Below are positions 45,746 through 54,931 of a stretch of DNA of 64,000 nt, one piece after another; within the stretch, counting starts at the first letter, position 1, and each line of letters begins with the position of its first letter. The stretch covers positions 1-64,000 of the forward strand of contig NZ_CABFVU010000001.1 of NCBI RefSeq assembly GCF_902150045.1, in the 5' to 3' direction. The notes beneath the pieces were generated by a model. It saw only the letters and a program-made list of their open reading frames with translations, did not search any database and was not told the origin of the DNA. The stretch comes from Chitinophaga polysaccharea (GTDB lineage: Bacteria; Bacteroidota; Bacteroidia; Chitinophagales; Chitinophagaceae). A program made the position numbers and the translations under genes.

Positions 45746-47353
45746 TTATTCTTTATCCCACCATACTCTTTTCAACCAGTCGTCTTCTCCTATGCGGTCA
45801 ATAGCCGCCTGCACGTTTACTTTGTTCTGCTCTTTTTCAGATAGCGGATACTGGAACCTTCTTGGTATGGTAGTGGAAGTAGATTCATTGTTGGGTGTAG
45901 GCAGCAACTGGGGATATCCTGTTCTGCGCCAGTTGGCAAACAACTCCGGCCCGTTCAGCATTAATGCAATCCATAACTGGTTATTGATCTGCTTTAATTC
46001 AGTACCCGCCTGCAGGGGATTATTGGTTAAGAAATCCGCTATTTCTGCATCGGGGATCACCGGTCCGCCAGGGTAAAGGCTCAGCTGTTTCATGGCTGCT
46101 TCTACCCCTTTATTGTAATGAGTGGCAGCATCCGCGCCCAGTGTGAGCCCCAGGCGCACGGAAGCATCTGCCAGTAACAGCTCCACTTCTGCATAGGTCA
46201 GGTGCAGGAAGGGAGCGTTGTTACGGATAAAACAATTGTTGATCTCACATTTAAGATCACCGTTCACTGCGCTATAATTGGTGCCATTGGCAAGTTTAAT
46301 GGTAACAGGGCCTACCCAGTCTTCATACACATACTTCCCCGGTTTGGAGCCTACCAGCCCTATCACACTGGCCTTCACCTGCGCTGTAATATCTTCCCTT
46401 TCAAAAGGCTTCAGCGGTATGTTCTGTTTATAACAACGGGGAATATAATTCAGTCGCGGGTCGTTGGTACTCTTCAACTGATCCAGGAAAGTGCTTACTA
46501 TTTTCGGCATGGCGCTTTGCTGGTTAATAGCTACTGATACGGAGTTACCACGCAGATCGGAATAATTATTCTGTATGTCCATATGTTTGGTGATACAGTT
46601 ATCTGAACTGCTGTTCATTACACCGCCTGCAGCATTGAAGGCATCCTGTATTTCCTTCTTTGCTTTTTCCGCGTCGCGTTTTACCAGGCGAAGCGCCAGC
46701 CGTATACGAAGCGAGTTGGCGAACTTCTTCCAGGCGTTGATGTCTCCCTTATAAAAAATTTCGTTAGGTACTTTATCTTTCGCGGGATCCAGCTGTGCAG
46801 AAGCCGTTTTCAGCTCTTCGAGAAAATTATTATAGATGTCCTGCTGCAGATCATACACCGGGCGCTTTACCTGTGTATAAAACGCGCTGCCGGCCTGCGA
46901 GTAGGGAATATCCCCATAAAGATCCGTGAGCCTGGCAAAGGTGTATACTTTCACGATCCTGCAGATGGCATTGAGATTGGTTTGCCCGGCCACGCCATTG
47001 GTACGTTCCACGGCGTCCACTATGTTCACCACATCATTCTGATAACTGTTTTCCCACATCACCCACAGGCGCGTAATGTCTTTGATATACATACCACCCA
47101 CACGCGCATAATAAGCGGCGCCCAACTGCTGCATCATCGGCATCAGTACTATACTATTGGTCCGTTCCTGTGTGGACAGGTCACCTGAAAACCAGAGCTG
47201 CGTAAATATCAGCTGGTTCTCGGGATTTATTTTACTGGACTTTGTAGGATCGGTGTTCAGGTCGCCGAACTTGCTGCAGGCCGATAACAGCAGCAGCAGC
47301 GCTGGTATAATATATCTCATTGGATGATTGTTGTTGATTTTCATGTCTGTCAT
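45746..47353 (-). CDS. SusD-like lipoprotein (SusD-like 2 group)
   Basis: 535 residues from the first ATG; an internal ATG at 47320 gives a tighter lipoprotein signal (MRYIIPALLLLLSAC). It continues SKFGDLNTDPTKSSKINPEN and YTFARLTDLYGDIPYSQAG, and has the C-terminal YAEVELLLADASVRLG and GPELFANWRRTGYP of the SusD-like_2 family, a different SusD branch from the gene at 34608. Partners the SusC 11 nt upstream to import chitooligosaccharides. Confidence 0.88.
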   Translation of the reverse strand: MTDMKINNNHPMRYIIPALLLLLSACSKFGDLNTDPTKSSKINPENQLIFTQLWFSGDLSTQERTNSIVLMPMMQQLGAAYYARVGGMYIKDITRLWVMWENSYQNDVVNIVDAVERTNGVAGQTNLNAICRIVKVYTFARLTDLYGDIPYSQAGSAFYTQVKRPVYDLQQDIYNNFLEELKTASAQLDPAKDKVPNEIFYKGDINAWKKFANSLRIRLALRLVKRDAEKAKKEIQDAFNAAGGVMNSSSDNCITKHMDIQNNYSDLRGNSVSVAINQQSAMPKIVSTFLDQLKSTNDPRLNYIPRCYKQNIPLKPFEREDITAQVKASVIGLVGSKPGKYVYEDWVGPVTIKLANGTNYSAVNGDLKCEINNCFIRNNAPFLHLTYAEVELLLADASVRLGLTLGADAATHYNKGVEAAMKQLSLYPGGPVIPDAEIADFLTNNPLQAGTELKQINNQLWIALMLNGPELFANWRRTGYPQLLPTPNNESTSTTIPRRFQYPLSEKEQNKVNVQAAIDRIGEDDWLKRVWWDKE

Positions 47354-47364
47354 GTTTTGATCAT

Positions 47365-50300
47365 TTAGAACTTAACATTCAGATTAATTCCCCAGCCCCG
47401 CCTCGATGGCAGCGATCCATATTCCAGCCCCTGCCCGTTGCCGTTATTATAATTGGAATCGGGATCTACATTGGGAATGTCTTTATAGATGATAAACGGG
47501 TTCCTTGCCACAAAGCTTACAGAAGCATCTTTAAGCCCTGTTCTCTTGTTGAAGGTGCCCGGCAGGCGGTACGACAAAGTGATTTCCCTCACCTTCACAT
47601 AAGTAGCTTTATAAATGAAGGGTACGGCAATACCATTGCCATCGGAATAAAAATTACTCCAGTAAACAGAAGGATCCACTGCTCTCGTATTTTTGGTATA
47701 CACGGGTTTTCCATCTGTACCGGTACCGGTTTGTACCACGCCTTCAGGCACATATCCCCTTACTTTTCCCATAGCCTGCCATTCGCCGAGCGATTTCTTT
47801 GCGGCCAGGCGCTCCTGCTCGGATTGTATCCACTCTTCCCGTCCGGGAAGGGTTTTCACACTACTGCCCCGCACTACGGAAAACAGGTCGGTCATGGAAA
47901 AAATATCCGCGCCATACTTTACATCAAAAGCAGCGTTGAGACTGAAGTTCTTATAGTTCAGCCGGCTCACCACTCCGCCGGTCCAGTCGAACACGCCTTT
48001 TCCCAATACTCTTCTATCGGTTGTGGGCATGGGGTTCAGGGAAGTGGGGTTCAGGATCACATTTCCATCAGGATCCCGCTGGTAATCATACCCCAGGATA
48101 GCGCCATACTTCTGACCCGGCATAGCTGCTACCAGCAGACCAAGCCATCTTGCTTCAGATAAAGTAATAAAAGGCACATCATCTGCCAGCGATTCCACCT
48201 TATTGATATTCCGTGCAAAGTTCAGGGTAAGATCCCAGGAAAAGTTCTTTCCGGATACAGGAGTGCCGGATAACAACAACTCTATCCCTTTGTTGGTGAT
48301 CATACCTGCATTGATGATCTGTTTCGGATAACCGGAAGAGAGCGGAGCGGGAACAATATTGATCTGGTCTCTCGAATGGGAAGTATAATAAGTAGCGTCA
48401 AAATTCAACCTGCCGTTGAAAAATTTCAGGTTGGTACCTGCTTCAAATGAACGGGTCCTGGTAGGCCGCAGGTTTATATTAGGCAGTATTTTAGTGGCCA
48501 GGTTAGCCGGTTGCACGCCGTTGAATGCCAGCGGGTATAAACTGTAATATACATCCAGCATATAAGGATCGGTATCGTTTCCTACTTCTGCCCATGAAGC
48601 CCTTATTTTTCCGAACGACAATACATCGCTCTTCATCTTAAACGCATCTGTAAAAATGAAACTGGAAGATACTGACGGGTACGTATATACGTTATTATTC
48701 TCAGGTAACGTGGAAGATGCATCCCTTCTAACCGTAGCATCCAGGTACAGATAGTTTTTATAGGCAAATGTAAACAATCCATATGCTGACCTTATTTCCC
48801 TGCGCTGGTTATTCTCTTCCAGGCTTTTATCCTGGTAGCTGTTGATGCTGATAACATCGGTCACCGTCATATTGGAATAGGTGGCATTGGTTCCCTTTCT
48901 TACCCGCTTGTTCAAACTGGCGCCCAGCCTGGCAGAGAAGTTGAGATCAGGCGTGATCTTTTTTGTAATGGTAGCCATGAAATCAGCCTGGGTAGTGGAA
49001 TATTTTTGGTTCGTAACATTCATCATGCCTGAAAGCGCCAGCGGCGTGGTGCGTGGGCTGTACTTCCGGTAATCCAGGAAGGTGATATCTGTAGAAGCCC
49101 TTGCCAGTAAACTCAGCCACTTATTAACTGTATAGGTAGCGTTAAAAGCGCCAGTGAGCCTGTCTTTCAGCGTAACGTTCGACATTTCATACAGTACCCA
49201 GTAAGGATTGAGGCGGTATGGGCCACCGCCCCATTCCACGTACTCGCCTTGTTTGCTTTTATAGGTATCGGAAAAAACGGACTGATCGATGTTGTTGGCG
49301 AGGCCGTTAAAATTTTGTCCCACATTGGTTGGCGCATCTCCCAGTCCCGCCCTGTTGTTCACTTTTTCATTCAGGTAGGTGGCCCTTACATCCACATCCA
49401 GTTTGTTGCCGAATTTGGAGCGCCCGCTGAAGGTAAAGTTATTGCGGCGGATATCACTGTTCGGCAGGATGTCTTTATACCGCAGGTCTGATACCGAGAA
49501 GCGGAAGTTGGATCTGTCTGTGGCATTGGTTAGCGACAGCGTATTATTCAGTGAAGATCCGGTTCTGAAGAAGCTACCGAAATTATTTTTGGCGAGGGCA
49601 TAGGGCCTGGTTACGCCATCGAACCCGATCACACTGAGACCGGGATCCAGCCGTGGGCCGAAGTTGGTGAACATGGTGCTCTGCGCCTGCGATTGATCCA
49701 GTGGCAGTTGCCCCGAGCGGCCTTGCCCGTAGAGGTACTGGTTGCCATCTACTTTGGTGAGCTGGTTCTCAATAGTAGCGGTGCTGTTAAGCTCTACGCC
49801 CAGCTCTTTTGAGCGGGCACCTTTCTTTGTGGTGATCAGTATAACGCCATTAGCCGCGCTGCTGCCATATAACGCGGCAGCAGAGGGTCCTTTCAGTACG
49901 CTGATCTTATCAATATCATCCGGGTTGATGGCAGAAATGGCATCTCCCATATCCACGCCTTCAGCAAATTTTGTATCGCCTACCTGGCCGTAGTTGGAGT
50001 TATCCATAGGGATACCGTCTATCACATACAGGGGCTGGTTATTGCCTGTAATGCTGGTATTGCCGCGGATGATCACCCTGGAAGAGCCCGACGGCCCGCC
50101 GGCGGTGCTGTTGATGATAAGGCCCGGCACTTTTCCCGCGAGGGAGTTGATCACATTGGTTTCTTTTGCTTTATTGATATCCTCTCCTTTTACTTCAGAA
50201 AATGCGTATCCCAGCTCACGCTCTTCTCTTCGTATACCCAATGCCGTTACCACTACATCTTTCAGTGTTTCGGAGCGCGATAATAGCTTTACATTTACCT

Positions 50301-50583
50301 GCCGCTGCGCTCTTGTAAGGAAACCAAAGCGCTCATAACCTATCATCTGGATAATGATACTGTCGCCGCCGGCGGCCTTAATCATATAAGCGCCATCATT
50401 GCCGGAGATGGCTGTTTCCTTACTGTTTTTATTATAGATGCTTGCGCCGGGGACGATAGCGCCTTTTTCATCTGTGATGACACCCCTTACAACTCCCGGA
50501 GCCTGTGCTGCAGCGTAATGCCGGGAGGCTGCCAACATCGTTATACATAGGTACAGATGTTTAAACTTGACAATTGCATTCAT
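47365..50583 (-). CDS. SusC/RagA-like TonB-dependent transporter
   Basis: 1072 residues from the ATG at 50583, which yields a signal peptide (LYLCITMLAASRHYAAAQ); the frame is open upstream to 50679 through a region that holds an rRNA-less leader and is not used. CarboxypepD-like domain (VVRGVITDEKGAIVPGASI), plug with VVTALGIRREERELGYAFSEV, VIIRGNTSITGNNQPLYVIDG, GPSAAALYGSSAANGVILITTKKG, then the barrel to the stop with final RRGWGINLNVKF. First gene of the chitin operon. Confidence 0.92.
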   Translation of the reverse strand: MNAIVKFKHLYLCITMLAASRHYAAAQAPGVVRGVITDEKGAIVPGASIYNKNSKETAISGNDGAYMIKAAGGDSIIIQMIGYERFGFLTRAQRQVNVKLLSRSETLKDVVVTALGIRREERELGYAFSEVKGEDINKAKETNVINSLAGKVPGLIINSTAGGPSGSSRVIIRGNTSITGNNQPLYVIDGIPMDNSNYGQVGDTKFAEGVDMGDAISAINPDDIDKISVLKGPSAAALYGSSAANGVILITTKKGARSKELGVELNSTATIENQLTKVDGNQYLYGQGRSGQLPLDQSQAQSTMFTNFGPRLDPGLSVIGFDGVTRPYALAKNNFGSFFRTGSSLNNTLSLTNATDRSNFRFSVSDLRYKDILPNSDIRRNNFTFSGRSKFGNKLDVDVRATYLNEKVNNRAGLGDAPTNVGQNFNGLANNIDQSVFSDTYKSKQGEYVEWGGGPYRLNPYWVLYEMSNVTLKDRLTGAFNATYTVNKWLSLLARASTDITFLDYRKYSPRTTPLALSGMMNVTNQKYSTTQADFMATITKKITPDLNFSARLGASLNKRVRKGTNATYSNMTVTDVISINSYQDKSLEENNQRREIRSAYGLFTFAYKNYLYLDATVRRDASSTLPENNNVYTYPSVSSSFIFTDAFKMKSDVLSFGKIRASWAEVGNDTDPYMLDVYYSLYPLAFNGVQPANLATKILPNINLRPTRTRSFEAGTNLKFFNGRLNFDATYYTSHSRDQINIVPAPLSSGYPKQIINAGMITNKGIELLLSGTPVSGKNFSWDLTLNFARNINKVESLADDVPFITLSEARWLGLLVAAMPGQKYGAILGYDYQRDPDGNVILNPTSLNPMPTTDRRVLGKGVFDWTGGVVSRLNYKNFSLNAAFDVKYGADIFSMTDLFSVVRGSSVKTLPGREEWIQSEQERLAAKKSLGEWQAMGKVRGYVPEGVVQTGTGTDGKPVYTKNTRAVDPSVYWSNFYSDGNGIAVPFIYKATYVKVREITLSYRLPGTFNKRTGLKDASVSFVARNPFIIYKDIPNVDPDSNYNNGNGQGLEYGSLPSRRGWGINLNVKF

Positions 50584-50741
50584 GGTGGTAGTGATTTTGG
50601 TTCCTAATTCGATAAGTACACAGCAGTGATCAATAAATACCCGTTGGCTGCTCTTTATCCGGAATAAAGCGCAGCGCATTTTGGTTGACTAAATACCAAA
50701 CGATGAAAAAATACAGGCTGTTAAAACGACAGATGAAAAAC

Positions 50742-50759
50742 ACCGTTAACGTACACGAA
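50742..50759. promoter_or_regulatory. LacI-type operator 1 (susC leader)
   Basis: ACCGTTAACGTACACGAA, a near palindrome centred on ACGT. Core CGTTAACGTACACG is identical to site 2. It lies about 160 nt upstream of the susC ATG and downstream of the proposed start point, where bound repressor could block elongation or loop to site 2 (centres 102 bp apart). Confidence 0.65.
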
Positions 50760-50843
50760 AAAAAGGTAAAAAAGAGGAATCGCCCCCAAAAGCACAATTC
50801 CATTCAGTTAACGAAAGTGACGGGGAATTACAAAACCATCATC

Positions 50844-50865
50844 TTCGTTAACGTACACGAATATA
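50844..50865 (-). promoter_or_regulatory. LacI-type operator 2 over the putative susC -7 box
   Basis: TTCGTTAACGTACACGAA (50844-50861). On the minus strand it directly follows and overlaps TATATTCG (50858-50865), a one-mismatch version of TAnnTTTG. The -7/operator register is the same as at site 3 on the other side of lacI. No good -33 TTG is seen. Predicted: LacI represses susC from here. The rest of 50584-50929 shows no gene. Confidence 0.65.
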
Positions 50866-50929
50866 GAAATAAAATCCAGAAAATGCTATCTGTCGTAAAA
50901 TATTTTTTTTTGGAAGATGTAAAAACGGG

Positions 50930-51994
50930 TCAGTTACGGTAGTTAAGATAATTCTCTTTTGTGATGATATCGATAGGCATATACTGCTGCCGCTCAATAA
51001 CAGCGGCATGTGTAAGATGATCATATAATGCCATGATGCCTTTGTGCCCCTGCTCCTGCGGTTTCTGGCAGATGAGAAAATCGATCACGGATCTTTTCAG
51101 GTAGTCGATGTTTTCCGCCAGGAAATCGTAGCCTATCAGCCTGATATGTGTAAGCCCGGCTTCTTCCAGGTAGCGGCCTACGGTGGCCACCCTTGAATTG
51201 GTAACAAAAATCACATCGGCGGGCGTTTTGGCCAATGCCTTGTGCAGCTTGCTTTTCACGGACTTATAATCGGTTTGGCGTATATCGGTTTTCCTGATCT
51301 GTATATCTGCAGGATGTGCTTTGTAATAAGCCCTGAAGCCTTCTTCTTTTCTCAACAGGTGGTGATGCAGATCCATTTCCCTGGAGATATTCACAATCAG
51401 TACCTGCTGCCCTTCCCTTACGAGATAACTGATAAGATGCGCCGCCAGGTAGCCGCTCTGGTATAGATCGGGGCCAATATAACTCAGGCCGGTTTCGGTT
51501 TCAAGATCTGAATTAATGAATACAAAGGGAATTTTCTTCGCCTTACATTTTTTGGTGAAGTTCAGGGATTCTTCTTCAAACATTGGCGCCAGCAGGATAC
51601 CCTGGTAATCTTTCTTTAAAATTTCAGCAGCACGGGCGGTAAAAGTTGTTTTATCATTCTGATCAAAAAAATAGATGTCTACGGTTACTCCAAAATCCCT
51701 TATCGCTGCTGCGGCCTGCCTTACACCATTCAGCGGCGCATTCCAGTATCCCGTTTCGCCGGATGCTGCCGGGATCAGCACGGCCAGGTGCAGGAGCCTT
51801 TTGGATGCCAGCCGTCTTGCCATAATATTAGGCTGGTAATCCAGGTCCTTAATAATTTCCAGTATCTTCTCCCTTGTTTTATCTGCCACACCGGTACGGT
51901 TATTCAATACCCTGTCTACGGTGCCAATAGAAACATTCGCCCTTCTGGCAATTTCTTTCACGCCCACCAATGCGGCTTCTTTTATATCTTTCAT
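50930..51994 (-). CDS. LacI-family transcriptional regulator
   Basis: 354 residues. HTH GVKEIARRANVSIGTVDRVLNNRTGVADKTREKI and hinge helix YQPNIMARRLASKR precede a periplasmic-binding-like sensor domain (LAVLIPAASGETGYWNAPLNGVRQAA, GILLAPMFEEES, LIGYDFLAENIDYL). Cytoplasmic repressor that should sense a sugar from chitin catabolism. It is encoded between three related palindromes, two toward susC and one toward the plus-strand GH18 gene. Confidence 0.9.
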   Translation of the reverse strand: MKDIKEAALVGVKEIARRANVSIGTVDRVLNNRTGVADKTREKILEIIKDLDYQPNIMARRLASKRLLHLAVLIPAASGETGYWNAPLNGVRQAAAAIRDFGVTVDIYFFDQNDKTTFTARAAEILKKDYQGILLAPMFEEESLNFTKKCKAKKIPFVFINSDLETETGLSYIGPDLYQSGYLAAHLISYLVREGQQVLIVNISREMDLHHHLLRKEEGFRAYYKAHPADIQIRKTDIRQTDYKSVKSKLHKALAKTPADVIFVTNSRVATVGRYLEEAGLTHIRLIGYDFLAENIDYLKRSVIDFLICQKPQEQGHKGIMALYDHLTHAAVIERQQYMPIDIITKENYLNYRN

Positions 51995-52055
51995 TAACTG
52001 GTTGATTGAGCATTCAATTATTCCCGTTTACAACAGCGGATTATTTGTTTTCCAC

Positions 52056-52170
52056 GTAAAGCCTGTTATTCCGGTACAGCGGATTCCACATAAAAGCCGG
52101 CAACATCGGTTTCCGTGTAAAGCCTGTTACGGCAACAACATTTCATATACTTTCATGTAAAGCCTGTTAT
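52056..52170. repeat. Interspersed direct repeats upstream of lacI
   Basis: GTAAAGCCTGTTAT-like units at 52056-52069, 52117-52130 and 52157-52170 are nearly identical, and a degraded copy (CATAAAAGCCGGCA) starts at about 52089. Each is preceded by TTTC/TTCC plus an AC or GT dinucleotide. Spacing is irregular (about 33, 28 and 40 nt), so this is not a CRISPR. They lie just upstream of the lacI start at 51994 and may be binding sites or a small degenerate repeat family. Confidence 0.55.
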
Positions 52171-52330
52171 ACATCAAACTATGTATCCCGGCGTTAAACC
52201 TGCCGCGCTACCAAAAGTACTAATTTAATCCTGTTTTCATTCATCCCCTGGTGCGACGTTATGCTGTTGCCAGCATATACCCGGCGTTGTTCCTATACAG
52301 TAAATGGCCGGATATTTTTTACGCCACTAC

Positions 52331-52374
52331 TTGGATATACGGAAATAAACGTTATTTTTGTGTACGTACACGAA
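52331..52374 (+). promoter_or_regulatory. Promoter with LacI-type operator 3
   Basis: TTG (52331-52333), exactly 19 nt, TATTTTTG (52353-52360): a full match to the Bacteroidota promoter consensus on the plus strand. Operator TTTGTGTACGTACACGAA (52357-52374) covers the end of the -7 box and the start point. The first plausible gene on this strand is the GH18 lipoprotein at 52897, leaving a leader of about 530 nt in which I see no credible gene. Confidence 0.7.
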
Positions 52375-52896
52375 TTTAAGGTAAAAAACAGATCCATCCC
52401 AAATCACTTCTGTAATCATTGCTGGATCATACTGATACATAGCCACACACCGCCCACTTCCCGGCGGCATAACGGCAACGGTTATATTGGCGTGTTTTTG
52501 GGTTAAAGGACCTACCTTAGGCAAATTTGTTTTATTTTAAATAACTATTTGATATCCATATATTTAAGAATCCGGAAGGGGCATAACAGGCCCGGAAAAA
52601 AGTGTACATAATTCAATGGGTATCAATCAATTGCCGATCAAGTCCACCTCTACTTCACATTAACACCCCGTTGCCAGCACGTTTACAGTATGTCCTAAGT
52701 ATCACTGCAGCCATGTATAAGTACTGCTAAAGCAAGTATAAATCCATCAATTTACCGGGCAGGCGCAGGAGCGCTACTGTGCTGCTCCCTGATGCCCTGC
52801 AAAGTAAAACCAAAGGGAAATCTTACGCCGGCAATGTTGCACGATCAGCTATTCATACACTCCCTATTATTCACTGCTCATTTAAACCAAAAAAAC

Positions 52897-54729
52897 ATGA
52901 AACAAAAACTAGTATTATCAGTCCTCTTTGTATTACTTGTTTCCGGCTGTACCAAGATCCGGGATATGTTTTATATCAACAAACCCGGGCAAACGCATAC
53001 CCTGCAATTGCAGCCGGCCGGTTTTAAGATAGTAGCCTATCTTCCAAAATATACTTCCACCCTCGCAGATCATATCAATGCATTTGATTTCTCAAAGGTG
53101 ACCCATCTGAATATTGCTTTCTTCAACCCGGATGTAAACGGTAACTTCCCCGCATCTCAGGGCACCGGGTTGGATACCATTGTATCCAAGGCGCATCTCA
53201 ACAACGTTAAAGTGCTTTTATCGCTCGGCGGCGGATCCAATCAAAGCCAGTACGCCAACCTGCTTACAGCGCCTAACAGGGCAGCCTTTATCACCAAAGT
53301 AGTGAACCTCGTTTCACTATACAACGTGGATGGTATTGATGTGGACCTGGAAGGAGACAACATCGATGAAAACTATGAAGCATTCATCACCGGACTGTCG
53401 GCACAGCTTAAACCCAACGGGAAACTACTGACCGCTGCGGTGGCCTGGTGGACGCGCGACCGGGTAACAGATTCCTGCCTCGCAGCGTTCGACTTCATCA
53501 ACGTAATGGCTTATGATAAAGCCGGCGATGAACATTCGCCTTACAGCTATGCAAAACAACATGTTGATTACTGGAAAGGACAAAGAGGCATGGCGGCAGA
53601 TAAAATAGTGGTGGGCGTTCCATTCTATGGCCTGTACACGCTTTCGGGCAACCTGCAATCCATCAGATACAGCGAACTGGTAACGCAATATCCCGGCGCG
53701 GAAAATAAGGATACAGTACGCCGCGCAGATGGTATCGTGATCAACTACAATGGTATTCCCACCATCCAGAATAAAACGGCCTACGCACAACAGGAAGCCG
53801 GCGGTATTATGTTCTGGCAGGTATTGCAGGATGCCAGCGGGTCATTGTCGCTGTTAAATGCTATCCACAATAAAATAAACAGCAATACCGGCTGGGAAAA
53901 TCCATACATCACCTGGCGATTCGACCTGAGCGCGGCCGCTGCAGCTACGTATAGCGATTCCACTGCTATGAAATCATCCATCTCCATAAAAGGCGCCCCG
54001 GGATTTTTACCTGCACCTCCCTATGGCTACGGACGGGTATTCCTGCCTGCTAACTGCGGCGGCTATTATCAGCTTCAGCCGGGCACTAATCCTCCCGGCC
54101 TGAAAACAGCCGCCAGCTCTACCAACACGCCAGCCAAATTTTCCTGGTACAATATCGATGAAGCCAAAACAGTGGCAGCACTCACCTTCAATCTTCAGCT
54201 GAATGCCGCATTAACCAACGGACAGCTCATTATTCCCTTTGGTTACAGCACCACCGGCAGCAGCACCTTTAACAACACCAACCAGCTTACTTCTGTAAAT
54301 ACACCCGGCGTTTTCGGCGCTATCCGCCTGGATTTTTACGGAGGCAACTTTGCTACATTGTCGTACCGCAATGCCACATACGGTTATACCACCATCAACA
54401 ACACCGTATTCAATAAAACCGGGAGCTATAAAATTGAACTGTATTGCAACAACAACAGTTCAGGCAGGAACTACCTGAAAAACGGCAGCACTTATGCTTT
54501 GCCACAACAAACCTATCACTTATGGGTAAACGATGTATTAATACAGGGCGCAGCCGGCTTAACCAACTTCCCCGCTACGGGCGAGCTTGCAGCGCTTAAT
54601 ATCATCAACAGCTTTTCTTTCAACGCATCCGGTAATACCGGTACGCCGGGCACCACGCCGCCTACCAGCGCCAATTCTTTACTGGCTACGCTGTCTGCAA
54701 TTGCTATCAGTTTTGATCTGCAAAACTAA
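52897..54729 (+). CDS. GH18 chitinase lipoprotein with C-terminal extra domain
   Basis: 610 residues from the ATG at 52897, which gives lipobox LLVSGC; the frame is open upstream but those codons lack a signal. GH18 barrel at about residues 45-330: LLSLGGGSNQSQYANLL, YNVDGIDVDLEGDNID (full catalytic motif), NVMAYDKAG, VGVPFYGLY. The C-terminal ~260 residues form a beta-rich domain with Asn/Thr-rich strands, possibly a chitin-binding module. Outer-membrane-anchored endo-chitinase is the likely role. Separate transcript from the susC operon, with a shared operator type. Confidence 0.88.
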   Translation: MKQKLVLSVLFVLLVSGCTKIRDMFYINKPGQTHTLQLQPAGFKIVAYLPKYTSTLADHINAFDFSKVTHLNIAFFNPDVNGNFPASQGTGLDTIVSKAHLNNVKVLLSLGGGSNQSQYANLLTAPNRAAFITKVVNLVSLYNVDGIDVDLEGDNIDENYEAFITGLSAQLKPNGKLLTAAVAWWTRDRVTDSCLAAFDFINVMAYDKAGDEHSPYSYAKQHVDYWKGQRGMAADKIVVGVPFYGLYTLSGNLQSIRYSELVTQYPGAENKDTVRRADGIVINYNGIPTIQNKTAYAQQEAGGIMFWQVLQDASGSLSLLNAIHNKINSNTGWENPYITWRFDLSAAAAATYSDSTAMKSSISIKGAPGFLPAPPYGYGRVFLPANCGGYYQLQPGTNPPGLKTAASSTNTPAKFSWYNIDEAKTVAALTFNLQLNAALTNGQLIIPFGYSTTGSSTFNNTNQLTSVNTPGVFGAIRLDFYGGNFATLSYRNATYGYTTINNTVFNKTGSYKIELYCNNNSSGRNYLKNGSTYALPQQTYHLWVNDVLIQGAAGLTNFPATGELAALNIINSFSFNASGNTGTPGTTPPTSANSLLATLSAIAISFDLQN

Positions 54730-54744
54730 ATACGTTATAATTAT

Positions 54745-54779
54745 ATGCCCGGTGATATAAAATCGCCGGGCATTTTTTT
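54745..54779 (+). terminator. Rho-independent terminator of the GH18 lipoprotein gene
   Basis: ATGCCCGGTGA pairs with TCGCCGGGCAT (one G-T pair), stem 54745-54772, followed by seven T's. It lies 15 nt after the stop codon. Confidence 0.85.
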
Positions 54780-54931
54780 GCCCCACATTTTCTTACACGA
54801 TAAGTTCCACCCACGCCTCCCTTTCCCTCTTCTTCTCCACCAGCCGGCATTTCATCCAAAATGATCCTTCCCTGCATGAATTTTCCTTCAGAATATTTTA
54901 TTTTCCAACAGTCACATTAATGAATCACAAT

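Noticed and set aside
50685..50942. Lys-rich 85-codon plus-strand frame between lacI and susC
   Set aside because: It covers the two LacI operators and the susC leader, and its sequence is AT-driven Lys/Asn repetition.
52056..52170. CRISPR array
   Set aside because: Units are only 14 bp, spacing is irregular and no cas gene is present.
52261..52524. Overlapping short frames on both strands near operator 3
   Set aside because: They straddle the promoter and operator and show no family match. The minus-strand one has fair codon use, but that alone is not enough.
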